Numbered from the stretch's first letter, positions 1 to 10,900 are shown. The stretch is DNA of 64,000 bases from Chitinophagaceae bacterium (GCA_024707305.1 JANPZZ010000001.1:178872-242871), one strand, 5' to 3'. Program-made: numbers and translations. The notes: generated by a model not told the origin, from the sequence alone.

Positions 1-86
1 AAGAAAAAATTTAATGGATGACTTTTGTCTAACGGTACGTGCAGCTTCTTGTTGCACGTATTTCGATTCTTCCACAAATTAAAACT

Positions 87-118
87 AAAAAGGCGGTACT
101 TACATACCGCCTTTTTTT
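87..118. terminator. Bidirectional intrinsic terminator downstream of secDF
   Basis: A 9-bp perfect stem (90-98 with 105-113, core GGCGGTA/TACCGCC) and a 6-nt loop is flanked by an A-run on the left and a 7-T run on the right, so it can terminate on either strand. On the minus strand it lies about 50 nt after the secDF stop. Nothing else recognisable lies in positions 1-169. Confidence 0.85.
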
Positions 119-169
119 ATTTATGAAATACAGAGATCAGTTTCATGAACGCTGCATCTACACGAACAA

Positions 170-3100
170 TTATACTTTTTTCTCTTCTGCTTTTTTAGCG
201 GCTGCGGCTTCTTTTTTACCACTGCCCAGATCGAGCAGGATAGGAGCAGCAACGAATACAGAAGAATAGATACCAGTGACTACACCAATCAACATGGCGA
301 ATGAGAAACCACGGGTAACTTCACCACCTACTGCAAACAGGATCAACAGGGTCAGGAATACCGTGAGCGAGGTCATGATTGTACGGCTCAGGGTTTCGTT
401 GATCGCACGGTTGATTGTGGTTGCCAGCGGAGCTGTGGGGTAGAGGGTTCTGTCTTCCCGAATACGGTCAAAGATGATCACCGTATCGTTCATTGAGAAA
501 CCGATTACCGTCAGCAGGGCTGCGATGAAGTGCTGGTCAATTTCCAGCGGGAATGGTACCAGGTCTTTTGCAAATGAGAACACGATAACTGTTACCAATA
601 CGTCGTGCAACAGGGCAACGATTGTACCCAGGAATATCTCCAGTCGCGGAAACGAATGAAGATGTAAAGGAATACCATCAATACCGCAAACAGAGTTGCA
701 TAGATAGCGCCACGTTTCAGGTCATCTGAAATGGTAGGTAAAACTTTGTTTGAACCGATTTTACCGGGTGCAACATCACTTTTTTCTGCACTGGTAAATT
801 GTTCGAAAGTATATCCTTCGGGTAACTGATTTTGCAGACCTGCAAATAATCTGCGTTCTACAATTGAGTCAGCAGCAACTGTATTTGGATCTGTGATCAG
901 GTAAGAGGTGGTAATCTCCAGCGTACGGGCATTACCGATTGTTTTGATGATCGGGTTTTCGCCTTCAAAAGCTTGTTGTGCGTCGTCGCGGATTTTCTCC
1001 ACTTCAGCTGAAGTCAGGGCGCGATCAAAACGCACGCGGTAGCTACGACCTCCATCGAATTCAACACCATAGTCAAATCCATGGATGAAAGAAGCAATAC
1101 CCAGGCCTAATACGATAAAGCTGATAACGTATGCAATCTTGCGGAATTCTACAAACTTGTATTGCGCATGTTTGAAGATGTTCTTTGAGATCGAAGTGAA
1201 ATATTTCAATTCAACTTTACGCTTGATGAAAATCTCAGTGATCCAACGGCTCACCAGGATACCGCAGAACAGGGATAGAATCAAACCGAGGATCTGTGTG
1301 GTTGCGAAACCTTTTACAGGGCCAAGACCGAAGTAGAAAAGGATTATCGCAGTGATCATGAGTAGTGATGTGACCATCAAGAACCGGAGGCAGCGAACGG
1401 CGGTAACCGTCGTTGACAGCCGTAAGGTAGCTCTTACCACGGGCAAGTTCTTCTTTGATACGTTCATAAATGATTACGTTCGTATCCACGGCCATGCCAA
1501 TCGTCAATACCAAACCTGCGATACCGGGAGCTGTAAGTGTTGCACCTAATGCAGCGAGTACTCCTACAGTAAACAACAGGTTTTAAGATAAGGGCTATAT
1601 TGGCAACCCAACCGCTGGTATTATAATACACCAGCATCAGGATGAAGATTACAATAAATGAAATACCGAAGGCCAACATACCGCCCTTAATGGCAGCAGC
1701 ACCGAGGGTAGGACCTACCTGCTGATCAGCAACAATTTTAGCTGGAGCAGGCAGTTTACCGGCACGCAGCGTAGATGCAAGATCCTGCGCTTCCTGTACT
1801 GTAAATCCGCCTGAAATTTGTGATTCACCCGTCAAAATTGGTTCATCAACAAAAGGAGCTGAGTAAACGATATTATCCAACGCGATAGCAATCGGCTTGT
1901 CGCGGTTCTGACTCGTCATTTCACCCCAAACACGCGCACCTACACTGTTCATCGTAATGCTTACGGTAGGTTCACCCGTAGTAGGATTGAAGTCAGATCT
2001 TGCATCTGTAATTACTTCACCTTCCAGTTTGGGCTTCTCGCGACCGAATGTTTTAATCGCATACAGCGGAACGAAGTCGGCTGTTTTGCCAGTCTTACGA
2101 TCTCTGTGCGGTAATCCGTACATCCATACAAGCTGTGAAGGAAATGCATTACGTACAGAAGGCATATTCAGATAGCTTCTTACGAGTGCAGTATCTTTAA
2201 TGGGAACGTTTGCAAATTCAGCGCTCCAGCGTTGTTTACCAGTTTTGGGGTTGTTGTAAGGCTCAGAAGAGATACCCATATAACCGTACAGGTGCTTGCG
2301 CGCTTCCTGTTCAGCGTTGGCGATATTATTGAGCGAATCAGTGCTGGATGCATCTGGATTATCCAGTGTCGCCAGTGAAGTAGTGTCGTTGGTTTTTGCA
2401 ACCGAATCAACCTTTCCACCCATTTCGCGGTAGAAAGCGGCATCTGCCTGCATAAACGCATTGCTTAATTCAGCAAAGTTGTACGTTTCCCAGAACTGGA
2501 GATTCGCAACCGTCTGGAATTGCTTACGAACACGCTCTTTATCCTGCACACCGGGAAGTTCTACCGTAATGATAGCACGGTCACGGTCGGCATTGATATT
2601 GGGCTGCGCTACGCCAAACTGGTCGATACGCTTACCCATGATGTTGTAGGTATTGTCGAAAGCAACAAGCGCCAGTTCCTGCAATACGCCTCGCACTTTT
2701 GCATCGCTGTCGCCAATTTTGATTTTATCCTTATTGGCAGTGGCAAACAAACCAGCAAGTTTATTTTCACCAGCCAGTTTCACATACTCTTCGCTGAAGA
2801 GTGTGATAAAGTTGGCATCACTGTTTGCTTTACGGCTATCAGCATTTTTCAATGCCTGGTTGAAATTCGCTTCTTTGGAGTTGTTGGCAAGTTTACGCAA
2901 CACTTCCACCATGTCTACTTCCAGCGTAACGTTCATACCTCCCTGCAAATCCAGACCAAGGCTCAATTGCTCTTCCTGGGCTTTGCCGTAGCTGATAGCG
3001 CCGGTTAAACCATAGGTGATAGTTTCGTCTTTGGTGCTGTCTTTCAAACGGCGAAGGCGCGCACTGTATAAAGTGTCGAATTCCTCACCTTTTGCTAATG

Positions 3101-3241
3101 GATAATTGGCTTTAACATACTCTTTCGCATTGGCCTCCAGCTTACTTTCATGTCGCTTCACAAACCACGTGAATGATAGCATGTAAAGGAGTACACAGTC
3201 AGCAGGATCGTTAAAAATCGAACCAAACCTTTCAGTTGCAT
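170..3241 (-). CDS. secDF: Protein translocase subunit SecDF (fused SecD-SecF), frameshifted in this sequence
   Basis: SecDF is the proton-driven membrane accessory of the Sec translocon that pulls exported proteins across the inner membrane. Joining the frames gives about 1,020 residues, the size of the fused SecDF of Bacteroidota. The SecD half has the LGLDLQGG motif after the first membrane segment, a large periplasmic region and the membrane block with GMAVDTNVIIYERIKEE. The SecF half has GVEFDGGRSY, a second periplasmic domain and a membrane block with FSMNDTVIIFDRIRED. The start at 3241 (MQLKGLVRFLTILL) restores the first membrane helix; the next in-frame ATG, at 3182, would cut it. Reading-frame breaks fall near 3188, 1580, 1380 and 640. 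They are probably sequencing indels, since all conserved blocks are present in order. The C-terminus is a short Lys/Ala/Glu-rich tail. It is transcribed alone, from a promoter at 3281-3288. Confidence 0.93.
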
Positions 3242-3280
3242 ACGTTGTTGTAATTTACTTTATACAGTTTTTAAGGACGG

Positions 3281-3288
3281 CAAAGATA
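3281..3288 (-). promoter_or_regulatory. Bacteroidota minus-7 element (TATCTTTG) for secDF
   Basis: Read on the minus strand this is TATCTTTG, an exact match to TAnnTTTG. It places transcription start near 3275, about 35 nt before the secDF ATG. No clear minus-33 TTTG is seen at the expected spacing. Confidence 0.5.
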
Positions 3289-3454
3289 ATGTTTTCGGGC
3301 ATTCACCGTAATAAGCCGCCCGGGAATTGTTTAGCGGATAAATTATTCATTTTTAGCTAGATAGAAGAGAGCCGGGAATTTATTTTTAAATTAGGCAAAT
3401 TCCAGTGTACGCGTGAGGCATGAGCCGTGAACCGTCAGAGCACCTTCACGCAGA

Positions 3455-3665
3455 GAAAAATGTGGAAATGTGGAAAGGAGAAAAACGTGGAAATGTGAAA
3501 ATGAGAAAATGTGGAAATGAGAAAATTAGAAAGATGTGGAAATGAGAAAAATGTGGAAATGGGAAAACCCACATACCTCAGAAACCCCTTTTTACATAAT
3601 ATCGATAATACCACATGGCCACATTTACATATTTTCTCATTTTCCACATTTCCACATTTGCCGCC
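3455..3665. repeat. Degenerate GTGGAAATGAGAAAA repeat cluster, inverted halves
   Basis: The left half (about 3455-3560) repeats GTGGAAATG and GAGAAAA words on the plus strand. After a spacer of about 55 nt, the right half (3612-3660) carries the reverse complement (CCACATTT, TTTCTCATTTTCC). A transcript could fold into a long imperfect hairpin. The same words recur at 26.0, 30.4 and 58.0 kb. Confidence 0.7.
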
Positions 3666-3790
3666 CAATTGCTGCTTCTCGATCAGCAATAAACGTTTGT
3701 TATTAACGCTCAAATAATTACGTCAAAAAAATCCTCCTTTTATTAACTTCGCTGCCGCTAAATTATCCTTACTTAAATCAACTTAAAGAA

Positions 3791-4981
3791 ATGCAGTTAT
3801 CTTCCCTGTTACAGCGATTTAATGAACCTGAGACATTGAAAATGGCGAAGCTGGGTCGTGAGCTTCGTGCAAAAGGTATTGATGTAATAGACCTCAGCCT
3901 CGGCGAACCTGATTTTGATACACCAGAACATATTAAACAGGCTGCAATTAAAGCTGTACAGGATAACTGGAGCCACTATACACCTGTACCAGGTTATCTT
4001 GATTTGCGGGAAGCAGTTTGTGCAAAACTGAAACGCGATAACAATCTCGATTATAAACCAGAAAACATTGTTGTAAGCACTGGCGCCAAACAAAGCCTTG
4101 CCAATGCAATTCTCGCGCTTGTTGATGAGAATGATGAAGTGATTATTCCAACACCGTACTGGGTTACTTATAGCGAACTTGTAAAAATTGCACGCGGCCG
4201 TGTGGTGGAAATTAAAACCAATGCCGAAAGCGGTTTTAAAATAACTCCACAACAACTGGAAGCTGCCATTACACCGCATACAAATGTGTTCCTGTTTTCA
4301 TCGCCCTGCAACCCGAGTGGTGCTGTTTACAGCAAGAGCGAACTGGAATTACTGGTAAATGTATTCCGCAAGTATCCTAACATAACGATCATCTCTGACG
4401 AGATTTACGAGTACATCAACTTTAAAGAGGGTCATGAGAGCATTGCGCAGTTTGAAGACATTAAAGACCGCGTAATTATTGTAAATGGTTTGAGTAAAGG
4501 TTTTGCTATGACCGGATGGCGCGTAGGTTATATTGCCGCTGATGTGGCTATTGCAAAAGCCTGCGAAAAACTACAGGGGCAGTTTACAAGTGGTACCTGC
4601 TCTATTGCACAGAAAGCGGCTGTAGCAGCGCTCACAACTGATCTGCGTCCAAGCATGGAAATGACAGAAGAGTTTGCGCGTCGCCGTAAACGCGTACTGG
4701 AACTGATCAGCGATATCCCCGGCATCAAATGCTCGGAGCCAGATGGCGCATTTTACATCTTCCCTGATATCAGTTATTACTACGGTAAATCAGATGGACA
4801 AACCACCATCCATACTTCAGGCGATTTCTGTATGTACCTGCTCAATACAGCGCACGTTTCATCTGTAATGGGTGAAGCCTTCGGCGATCCTGCATGTGTT
4901 CGTTTCTCATTTGCCAACAGCATGGAAAAAATTGAAGAAGCCTGGGCGAGGATTAAGAAAGCGTTGGAGAAACTGAAATAA
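3791..4981 (+). CDS. aspC: Pyridoxal-phosphate aspartate aminotransferase (class I/II)
   Basis: This fold-type I aminotransferase most likely interconverts aspartate and 2-oxoglutarate with oxaloacetate and glutamate in the cytosol. At 396 residues it has the length of the AspC Ib subgroup. Visible motifs are LGEPDFDTP (about 37-45), SPCNPSG (171-177), SDEIYEY (202-208) and the PLP-binding lysine K236 in GLSKGFAMTGWRVGY, with a substrate-carboxylate arginine in VRFSFANS near 372. The frame is intact, unlike many neighbours. It stands alone, divergent from secDF and convergent with coaE, between two repeat clusters. The exact amino-acid specificity cannot be read from the sequence: aromatic or prephenate transamination also occurs in this subgroup. 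Confidence 0.9.
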   Translation: MQLSSLLQRFNEPETLKMAKLGRELRAKGIDVIDLSLGEPDFDTPEHIKQAAIKAVQDNWSHYTPVPGYLDLREAVCAKLKRDNNLDYKPENIVVSTGAKQSLANAILALVDENDEVIIPTPYWVTYSELVKIARGRVVEIKTNAESGFKITPQQLEAAITPHTNVFLFSSPCNPSGAVYSKSELELLVNVFRKYPNITIISDEIYEYINFKEGHESIAQFEDIKDRVIIVNGLSKGFAMTGWRVGYIAADVAIAKACEKLQGQFTSGTCSIAQKAAVAALTTDLRPSMEMTEEFARRRKRVLELISDIPGIKCSEPDGAFYIFPDISYYYGKSDGQTTIHTSGDFCMYLLNTAHVSSVMGEAFGDPACVRFSFANSMEKIEEAWARIKKALEKLK

Positions 4982-5130
4982 TCGATGATCGATAGTCGAT
5001 GTCCGATGACCGATGGCTGATGTATGTTGCGAGATAAAAATGCCTTTTTTATAACCATTAAGATATTTATCTCCCACAATAGTCATCGATCATCGGACAT
5101 CGACCATCGATCATCGGACTTCGGACTTCG
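4981..5130. repeat. ATCGATGTCCGATG-type repeat cluster, inverted halves
   Basis: Directly after the aspC stop come words such as CGATGATCGATAGTCGATGTCCGATG (here in pieces: CGATGATCGATAGTCGATG then TCCGATGACCGATGG). From about 5086 to 5128 their reverse complements follow (CATCGATCATCGGACATC and so on). The two arms can pair across a spacer of about 60 nt, between the convergent ends of aspC and coaE. The right arm runs into the coaE reading frame. A related cluster lies at 32.04-32.17 kb. Confidence 0.75.
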
Positions 5131-5704
5131 AAGTTGCTTATCCAACTCCAACACCTGTGGTATCACCATTTCTCTTTCATCATTGATGATAACCGCATCG
5201 CAGAGTTTCATTTTAATGGATTCTTCGATCTGGCGGGCCATGCGGGCTTTCACTTCTTCGTGGGTGATATTGTCGCGGTGCATGACGCGTTGGATGCGCA
5301 GGGCTTCCGGTGCGTATACGCCAATGACAAAGTCAAGATTTTCTGCAGACCCACTTTCGAAAATAAGGGCGGCTTCTTTGATCGTATAAGGACTTTTTCT
5401 GCCGGGCTGTCCATTCCTGTGAATCGTGGATAGTGGCAGGGTGGGTGATTTGATTGAGAATTTCCAGTTTCGCCGGGTTGTTGAAAACAACACCGGCAAG
5501 AAATGCACGGTTGAGTTGGTTATCAGAATAAGTTTCGGGACCAAAAGCTTCCATGAGTGACTGCCTGATAACAGGATCTTCGTTCATTAATCGCTTGGCG
5601 GCGGCATCCGCGTTGTAAACAGGAATACCCAGCACTTCAAATACACGGGCTACCGTGGATTTGCCACTGCCAATTCCGCCTGTTATACCTACACGAAGTG
5701 CCAT
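5083..5704 (-). CDS. coaE: Dephospho-CoA kinase, frameshifted
   Basis: CoaE phosphorylates the 3'-hydroxyl of dephospho-CoA, the last step of coenzyme A synthesis. The N-terminus shows the P-loop GITGGIGSGKSTVA (about 7-20), then YNADAAAKRLM (with the conserved Asp) and THPATIH. The second part, in another frame, holds IKEAALIFESG, DFVIGVYAPEALRIQRVMHRD and ARMARQ. The break is near 5420-5440; joined, the protein is about 205 residues, normal for CoaE. The last dozen residues (KSDDRWSMSDDR) are encoded by the intergenic repeat at 5086-5128, so the repeat probably extended the natural C-terminus. It is last in the nusB - DUF1573 - yajC - coaE run. Confidence 0.9.
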
Positions 5705-5841
5705 AAATTAAAGTGAGTAGTTGGGAAATTCAAAATCCCTCATCGATCGATTACCTATAAAACGAAAGTAGTAAGTATCGGGAGAAAATGATGTTTAAAT
5801 CTGTTTTCACCCAACACTTACTACTTTATTTACTGTCGCAA

Positions 5842-6180
5842 TTATTTCTTATCTGTAGCTGCTACTTTATTCAGTTGCGCTGTCCAGTCCATGCTGATAG
5901 CGCTTTTTTCGATTTTGATGTAGCTGCCAGGGCTTACTTCAATATCCAACGTACCATCGTCACCTACTTTATTGATACGGCCGTGAATACCGGCAATGGT
6001 TACGATTTTATCACCTTTTTGCAGGTCTTCGATAAACTTCTTCTGGTTCTTTGCGCGTTTAGCTTGTGGACGGATAAAGAAAAGCCAGAAAACCAGGATC
6101 ATACCACCCAACATTACCAATTGAATGGTTCCCATACCTGATCCCTGTGAAGCTGTCTGCAATAAATAGAATGTGTTCAT
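5842..6180 (-). CDS. yajC: Preprotein translocase subunit YajC
   Basis: YajC is a small single-pass membrane protein that associates with SecDF and the SecYEG translocon. The 112-residue frame has a membrane helix at about 19-39 (GTIQLVMLGGMILVFWLFF), then IRPQAKRAKNQKKF and the soluble part LQKGDKIVTIAGIHGRI, the hallmark of the family. It starts 20 nt after the DUF1573 gene stops and is followed by coaE, a common Bacteroidota arrangement. The frame is intact. Confidence 0.95.
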   Translation of the reverse strand: MNTFYLLQTASQGSGMGTIQLVMLGGMILVFWLFFIRPQAKRAKNQKKFIEDLQKGDKIVTIAGIHGRINKVGDDGTLDIEVSPGSYIKIEKSAISMDWTAQLNKVAATDKK

Positions 6181-6200
6181 GCTTGCTCGTTATTTGTTGT

Positions 6201-6650
6201 TTATTCGGTTACAATTACTTTAAATGTAAGCACGTGATCGGTTGCGTTTGGTGTGTTCGCCTTCACGGTTACATACTTATCATTAGGTCCAATGCGACCA
6301 CGGCTGTCAAACTTCGCTTTAATTTCACCTTCTTCACCTGGTGCAAATGGTTTCGCTGGTTTCTCAGGTACTGTACAGCCACAACCAGCACTTACATCTT
6401 CAATTACCAGTGCCGCTTTACCCGTGTTGCGAAAACGATAGGTTACTTCCACCACCTGTCCGTTTCTAACTTTACCCAGATCCTGGAAAGTTCCGCCCAG
6501 CCATTCAATGGCGGGAACAGCAGTGCTGTCAGTTACTTCGGTGGAGGGCGTTAGGCTGAGATCAGCATTTTTAGTCTCAGCAGTTTTATCCGAATTACCG
6601 CATGATACCAGTACAGCGGCCATACATGCTAAAAGCAGATTCCGTTTCAT
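6201..6650 (-). CDS. DUF1573 domain lipoprotein
   Basis: The 149-residue protein begins with a lipoprotein signal, MKRNLLLACMAAVLVSCGNS, with lipobox VLVSC (Cys17). The rest is a single Ig-like DUF1573 domain with the typical string VTYRFRNTGKAALVIEDV and the cysteine pair in SAGCGCTVPEKP. DUF1573 proteins are common envelope proteins of Bacteroidota with no established biochemical role. It lies between nusB and yajC on the same strand and has its own TACCTTTG element at 6674-6681, so it probably heads a DUF1573 - yajC - coaE transcript. Confidence 0.88.
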   Translation of the reverse strand: MKRNLLLACMAAVLVSCGNSDKTAETKNADLSLTPSTEVTDSTAVPAIEWLGGTFQDLGKVRNGQVVEVTYRFRNTGKAALVIEDVSAGCGCTVPEKPAKPFAPGEEGEIKAKFDSRGRIGPNDKYVTVKANTPNATDHVLTFKVIVTE

Positions 6651-6673
6651 ATTTTGAATTCTGATTTAATGGG

Positions 6674-6681
6674 CAAAGGTA
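6674..6681 (-). promoter_or_regulatory. Bacteroidota minus-7 element (TACCTTTG) for DUF1573-yajC-coaE
   Basis: The minus strand reads TACCTTTG, an exact TAnnTTTG match, about 24 nt upstream of the lipoprotein ATG. It implies a short leader of about 18 nt. Confidence 0.5.
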
Positions 6682-6750
6682 AGGGTTACGGGCGTAATGT
6701 AACCACTTAAAAACAGGTAACATACAGGGGATGGCTGTGCCTGTTAGGGA

Positions 6751-7677
6751 CTAGGCTTTTTTATAATCCACCTTCACCAGTTTGCCTTCCTGTACCAGTT
6801 CCTTATGAATATTATCAAGGATTCCATTAACGAACTGGCCACTTTGCTGCGTGCTGTATTCCTTTGCCAGGTCAATATATTCGTTGATGGTAACTTTTGG
6901 GGGAATGGTTTCGAAGTAGAGAAATTCTGCCACACCCATTTTCATCAATACCATGTCGAGCTGGGCAATCCGCTCGGGATCCCAGTTCTTCAGTTTGGGG
7001 ATAATGATGCTTTGAAGATGTTCCGCTTTTTCCAAAACCGTTCGTAACAGTCCTTTTGCAAAGCTTTCTTTATCGGGCGATAAAAGGTTTTTGAAATCGT
7101 AACTGCCGGGTTTATGAAGATAAGCAGCCATCAATTGTACGAGCATTTCTCCATCATCATCCCAGTTGCTGAAATTTTCTTCAATATGAGTGATGAATTC
7201 TTCATTCGCCAGCATCATGTCATTCAGCATAAATTCCATGATGCGTTTTTCTTCGGCTTTTTCACGAAGGGGAGAATGGATGTACTGTTGATATTGCTCC
7301 GTAGCAACCAGCTTCAGGTAAATACGACGGATCAGTTCACGGTCGGTGCGTAGTGATGGTTTATCCTTTTCGAATTGTTCGCGCAAAGTCTGGTCTTCCA
7401 GCATTTTCCACAACAATTCATTTCCGGCAATCTTAATGTTTACATTCAGATCTTCGGCTGTTGGTAAATGTTTGCTGGCGCGTTTATGTGCTTCCGTTTC
7501 TGCGTAGCGTGCAACTTCTGTTAAAAACCAATTGAGATAAACAAGTAGCGACCTTGTCTGGTCGAAATGTTGCTGAAGTATTTTCTGAGGCTCACCGGGT
7601 TTAGACATACCATCCAACGTCTCCAGCGTATAGAGCGTCTGCATCACTTTCACCCGGATATTTCTTCTACTGATCAT
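6751..7677 (-). CDS. nusB: Transcription antitermination factor NusB (long Bacteroidota form)
   Basis: NusB binds boxA RNA with NusE (S10) and supports antitermination of rRNA transcription. The protein is 308 residues, about twice the E. coli length, as is usual in Bacteroidota. It begins with ISRRNIRVKVMQTLYTLE, the expected RxxARexxxQxLY-like opening. The canonical C-terminal half has DFLxxE-like helices and ends with PPKVTINEYIDLAKEYSTQQSGQFVNGILD. The frame is intact. A TATATTTG element at 7712-7719 is the likely promoter. It is followed by the DUF1573, yajC and coaE genes on the same strand. Confidence 0.93.
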   Translation of the reverse strand: MISRRNIRVKVMQTLYTLETLDGMSKPGEPQKILQQHFDQTRSLLVYLNWFLTEVARYAETEAHKRASKHLPTAEDLNVNIKIAGNELLWKMLEDQTLREQFEKDKPSLRTDRELIRRIYLKLVATEQYQQYIHSPLREKAEEKRIMEFMLNDMMLANEEFITHIEENFSNWDDDGEMLVQLMAAYLHKPGSYDFKNLLSPDKESFAKGLLRTVLEKAEHLQSIIIPKLKNWDPERIAQLDMVLMKMGVAEFLYFETIPPKVTINEYIDLAKEYSTQQSGQFVNGILDNIHKELVQEGKLVKVDYKKA

Positions 7678-7711
7678 TTGCGTAAGAGCTATTTAAGAAC
7701 TAATGCGGCCG

Positions 7712-7719
7712 CAAATATA
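7712..7719 (-). promoter_or_regulatory. Bacteroidota minus-7 element (TATATTTG) for nusB
   Basis: The minus strand reads TATATTTG, matching TAnnTTTG, 35 nt upstream of the nusB ATG. Confidence 0.5.
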
Positions 7720-7810
7720 GGAAAGAAATAGCGAAAAGGTGAATTGGAATTTGCTTCGGTACTTTAATCCGAAAGTTTCCTCAGGAAGCAGCGACTTTCT
7801 CAAAGATTTT

Positions 7811-7857
7811 CGCAGATCTACACACAGATTACGCGGATCCTGATAAATTGAAAAATT
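7811..7857 (-). repeat. 47-bp dispersed element, copy 1
   Basis: This stretch (begins CGCAGATCTACACACAG, ends AATTGAAAAATT) matches the reverse complement of 50331-50377 at 46 of 47 positions. Looser words of the same kind (AATCTGTG, CAGTGGGAAA, CCTCAGGGG) continue to about 7940. It lies between nusB and the T9SS protease gene, with no gene in it. Confidence 0.9.
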
Positions 7858-7969
7858 GTATGTGCATCGTGACAATCTGTGTTAGAATCTGTGTAAATCA
7901 GTGGGAAATTTCCTCAGGGGCACGAACTTTCCCACAGAACTTCACGCATCTAGTCAATATAGTTTATAC

Positions 7970-10900
7970 TTATTGCAACGCTTTCAATACTTTAAGTCGA
8001 ATTGTTTCCTTACCATCCGAAATTACTACCCAGTAAATACCGGGAAGATTCGTTTTTAATTCCAGTGCACGGGTATTGGTTCCCGGCTGCAGGTTCAGTT
8101 GTTGCGTATTGAGCAGCATGCCAGCACTGTTATAAATATCCAGTTTTACTTTTGCCGGACTGCCTGAATGAAGTTGAATTACAGATCCAGTGTTCACGGG
8201 GTTGGGGAATACCGTTGCAGTTAATCCTGTATTTCTTCCAGTCTTCACAAACACCACATTTGTGTATTCAACAGATCCGTCGGTATTCACGGCTTTTATA
8301 CGATAATAAGTACCCTGTGATAGCGGGTTTTGATCTAACCAGCTATAATCCTTGCGGGAATTGCTTTCACCCGTCGCTGTTACTTTCGCTTCCACCTCAA
8401 ACAAACGGCCATCGGCAGATTTTTCTATATCAAATCGATCCATCGCATGTTCCATCATCGTTCCCCAGCGAAGCCTGTTTGAACGGGCTTCAACTGTTGC
8501 TGTTAACGGCAACAATTCAACCGGTAATATTTCAAATACATTTACGGTAATGCTGTTTTTTACTCAGGTTGCCGCAACTTCCCACAGGATCATTGGCAAG
8601 GTCAAGCGCTAACGCTGTGAATGCGCCACCTTCGTATGTGGCAAGGTCTGCATCAGAAAAACTACCAGTTGCATATGATAAACCGTAAACAGAATAAATG
8701 CCACCTGTATAAACACCGTCATCTGTAAGATCAGGCGTGTTCTGTATTTCAACAATATTTCCGGTGTTGATGTCAACAACAACATATTTGTAAGAAAAAC
8801 CAGCTCCCGGATTGGGAAAGCCTGAATCACATTACCACCCGGTGGCACCAAGCTCAATGAAATAGTATAATTGAAAGGCAGGGAAGGAGAGGTGGCGTTG
8901 AAAGTGCCCACTGCGAGTGTATAGCGCACACCTGCAACCAACGAAACTGTGAGCGTATTTGAAATTGAAACAGAGGCGCCATTAAAAACGCCATTTGATC
9001 CAACAAAAGAAGCACATGGATTATCAGCAGAGAATTCTCCTGATAAACATTCATAATAAACGTGCCGGCATTTTTCTGAAATGTATAATTGCCGGAAACA
9101 TTCACCTGGAATGGATACACATCATAAATGAACTCATTGGAGAAATTGATACATCCTCCAGTACCTGAGTTATAAACTGCCAGCGTGGATGATGGATCGC
9201 CGGAAGTTAGCGAAGCTCCCACAGTTGGGAAAAGGTTCGTTCCAAAATTTGGTGCAACTGCAAGATTCAATGCTGCTGAGCCCGGCGTGGATGTAACATT
9301 CGTTTCAGGTGTGAGCGAAGCGCCTTCCGCCGCACAGGATGACGCAATGCTGATGTTGGCAGCATTTACATTGAAGAAGATATTTCCCACGGCACGGATC
9401 ATGATCCTGCCTGAAGCCGTAGGAATATTAGGCACGGGAATGTCTTCACTGCCATCGTTGGCGGTACCCATTAATAATGGATAATTAAAATTCGCACCAC
9501 CATCGGCCGAAAAATAAATATCAACAAGACTGGTATTAAAAGGCGCTGCCGTGGTACCAGCCACATTCCAGGTTATGGTCATGCTATTGCTGCCATTCGC
9601 TGTAAGTGATACAGGTGTATTTTGTGAGGTAACTGAGAATGGTCCTCCGGTGGCATCTGTGGTCACCACCACATCCTCATATACATTACCTCCACCGGAA
9701 ATGGCATTGTCACGCACGTTTACACGGAAATTCATGATACGTGAAACGGAAGGAAGCACTTCATAGGGCGTTGCTGTTGCCGACACCACAGATGCGAGGT
9801 TTGGGAAGTAGCGAATCGATTTCTCGCTGGGCGGATACGACCTGAAATTAGGCCCTGAAGCAGAGGTAGCCTGTGGCGACAGTCCTGTTACAGGTCCCGC
9901 GTCCATTTGTTCCCAGGTATAAGTCAGTGTATTACCATCAGCGTCGGTACCAATTGCATTTAAAAAGAACGGGGTGCTTACAGGAATTGTATAGGCTGTT
10001 GCAGCTACTGTAACATCGGGGAGCGTATTATTGGGGGCGCCGAGAACCGGACAGGTATTGCCAGCCAGGTTAACTGCATAATTGGCAATCTGGGCCACAT
10101 TGCCCGCGTGGAAATAGAGGTCAGCATTATTCTGAAAACTATTACCAGAACAAACTCCCGCGTAAGCCATGATGGTAGAACCGCCGCCGGGTTCCCAGGC
10201 AGATGCCGGGGTAGTATTTCCATTACAGCCTCCATTGTTAGCTGCCATTGTATGCGTGGCACCGAACTGGTGCGCAATTTCATGCGCTACCGTGCCATCA
10301 AATACGGGCCCCTGTGGGCCAGGAGTTGGATTTGCTCCAACTCCAAACGTGAGGCCCGCGCCAGAACGTCCTTTATTGGCAGTACAAACAGAGTTCAATT
10401 GTGCGAGACCTCCATTCCAGTCATAACTAAATACAACACCTACATCATAATTCGCAGATCCAAGAACAAGATCCATCATATTATCATTGGCTGATAAAAG
10501 CGTTCCATCCAAAGCAGTACCATAAGGGTCTGTGAGGGGATCCGTGAACAGAAGGTCAGTTGAACTTACAAGTGTGAAGCGTATGGCCGCATCGCGCTCA
10601 TAAATCGCATTCACCGAATTCACACAAATTGCGATTGCAGCCAGCGCGGCTGTCTGTGAATTTCCTGCCCATTGAACGTATTCGCCGGTAGCGGCAACTG
10701 CAAGCCGGTAAGTACGAAGCCTGCCATCGCCTGCGTTTCCTCGGGCAGCAGTGCCACCGCGGCCCATGTCGAGCGATAATTCATCCGTTTGCAATGCACA
10801 TTTTACTTCAACCGGAAGCTGGAGCGTACGCGTAAGGTACGTGGCGTGTGTATTTCCATTGTTTCCCAGCGGATGCAGGTATTGAGTTCCGTCGGGCGTA

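Larger units (their letters stand above)
3242..3790. other. 549-nt intergenic region between divergent secDF and aspC
   Basis: It holds the secDF promoter (3281-3288) and a long imperfect inverted repeat of the GTGGAAATGAGAAAA family (about 3455-3665). Short open frames here are made of repeat words and are not credible genes. TAACTTCG near 3743 is a weak minus-7 candidate for aspC. Confidence 0.6.

Noticed and set aside
170..3241. Separate secD and secF pseudogene fragments
   Set aside because: All conserved blocks of a fused SecDF are present in order and only single-base frame changes separate them.
3435..3717. Small open frames on both strands (68 and 92 residues)
   Set aside because: Their translations are made only of repeat words (for example FSFPHFHIF-type) with no start context or family.
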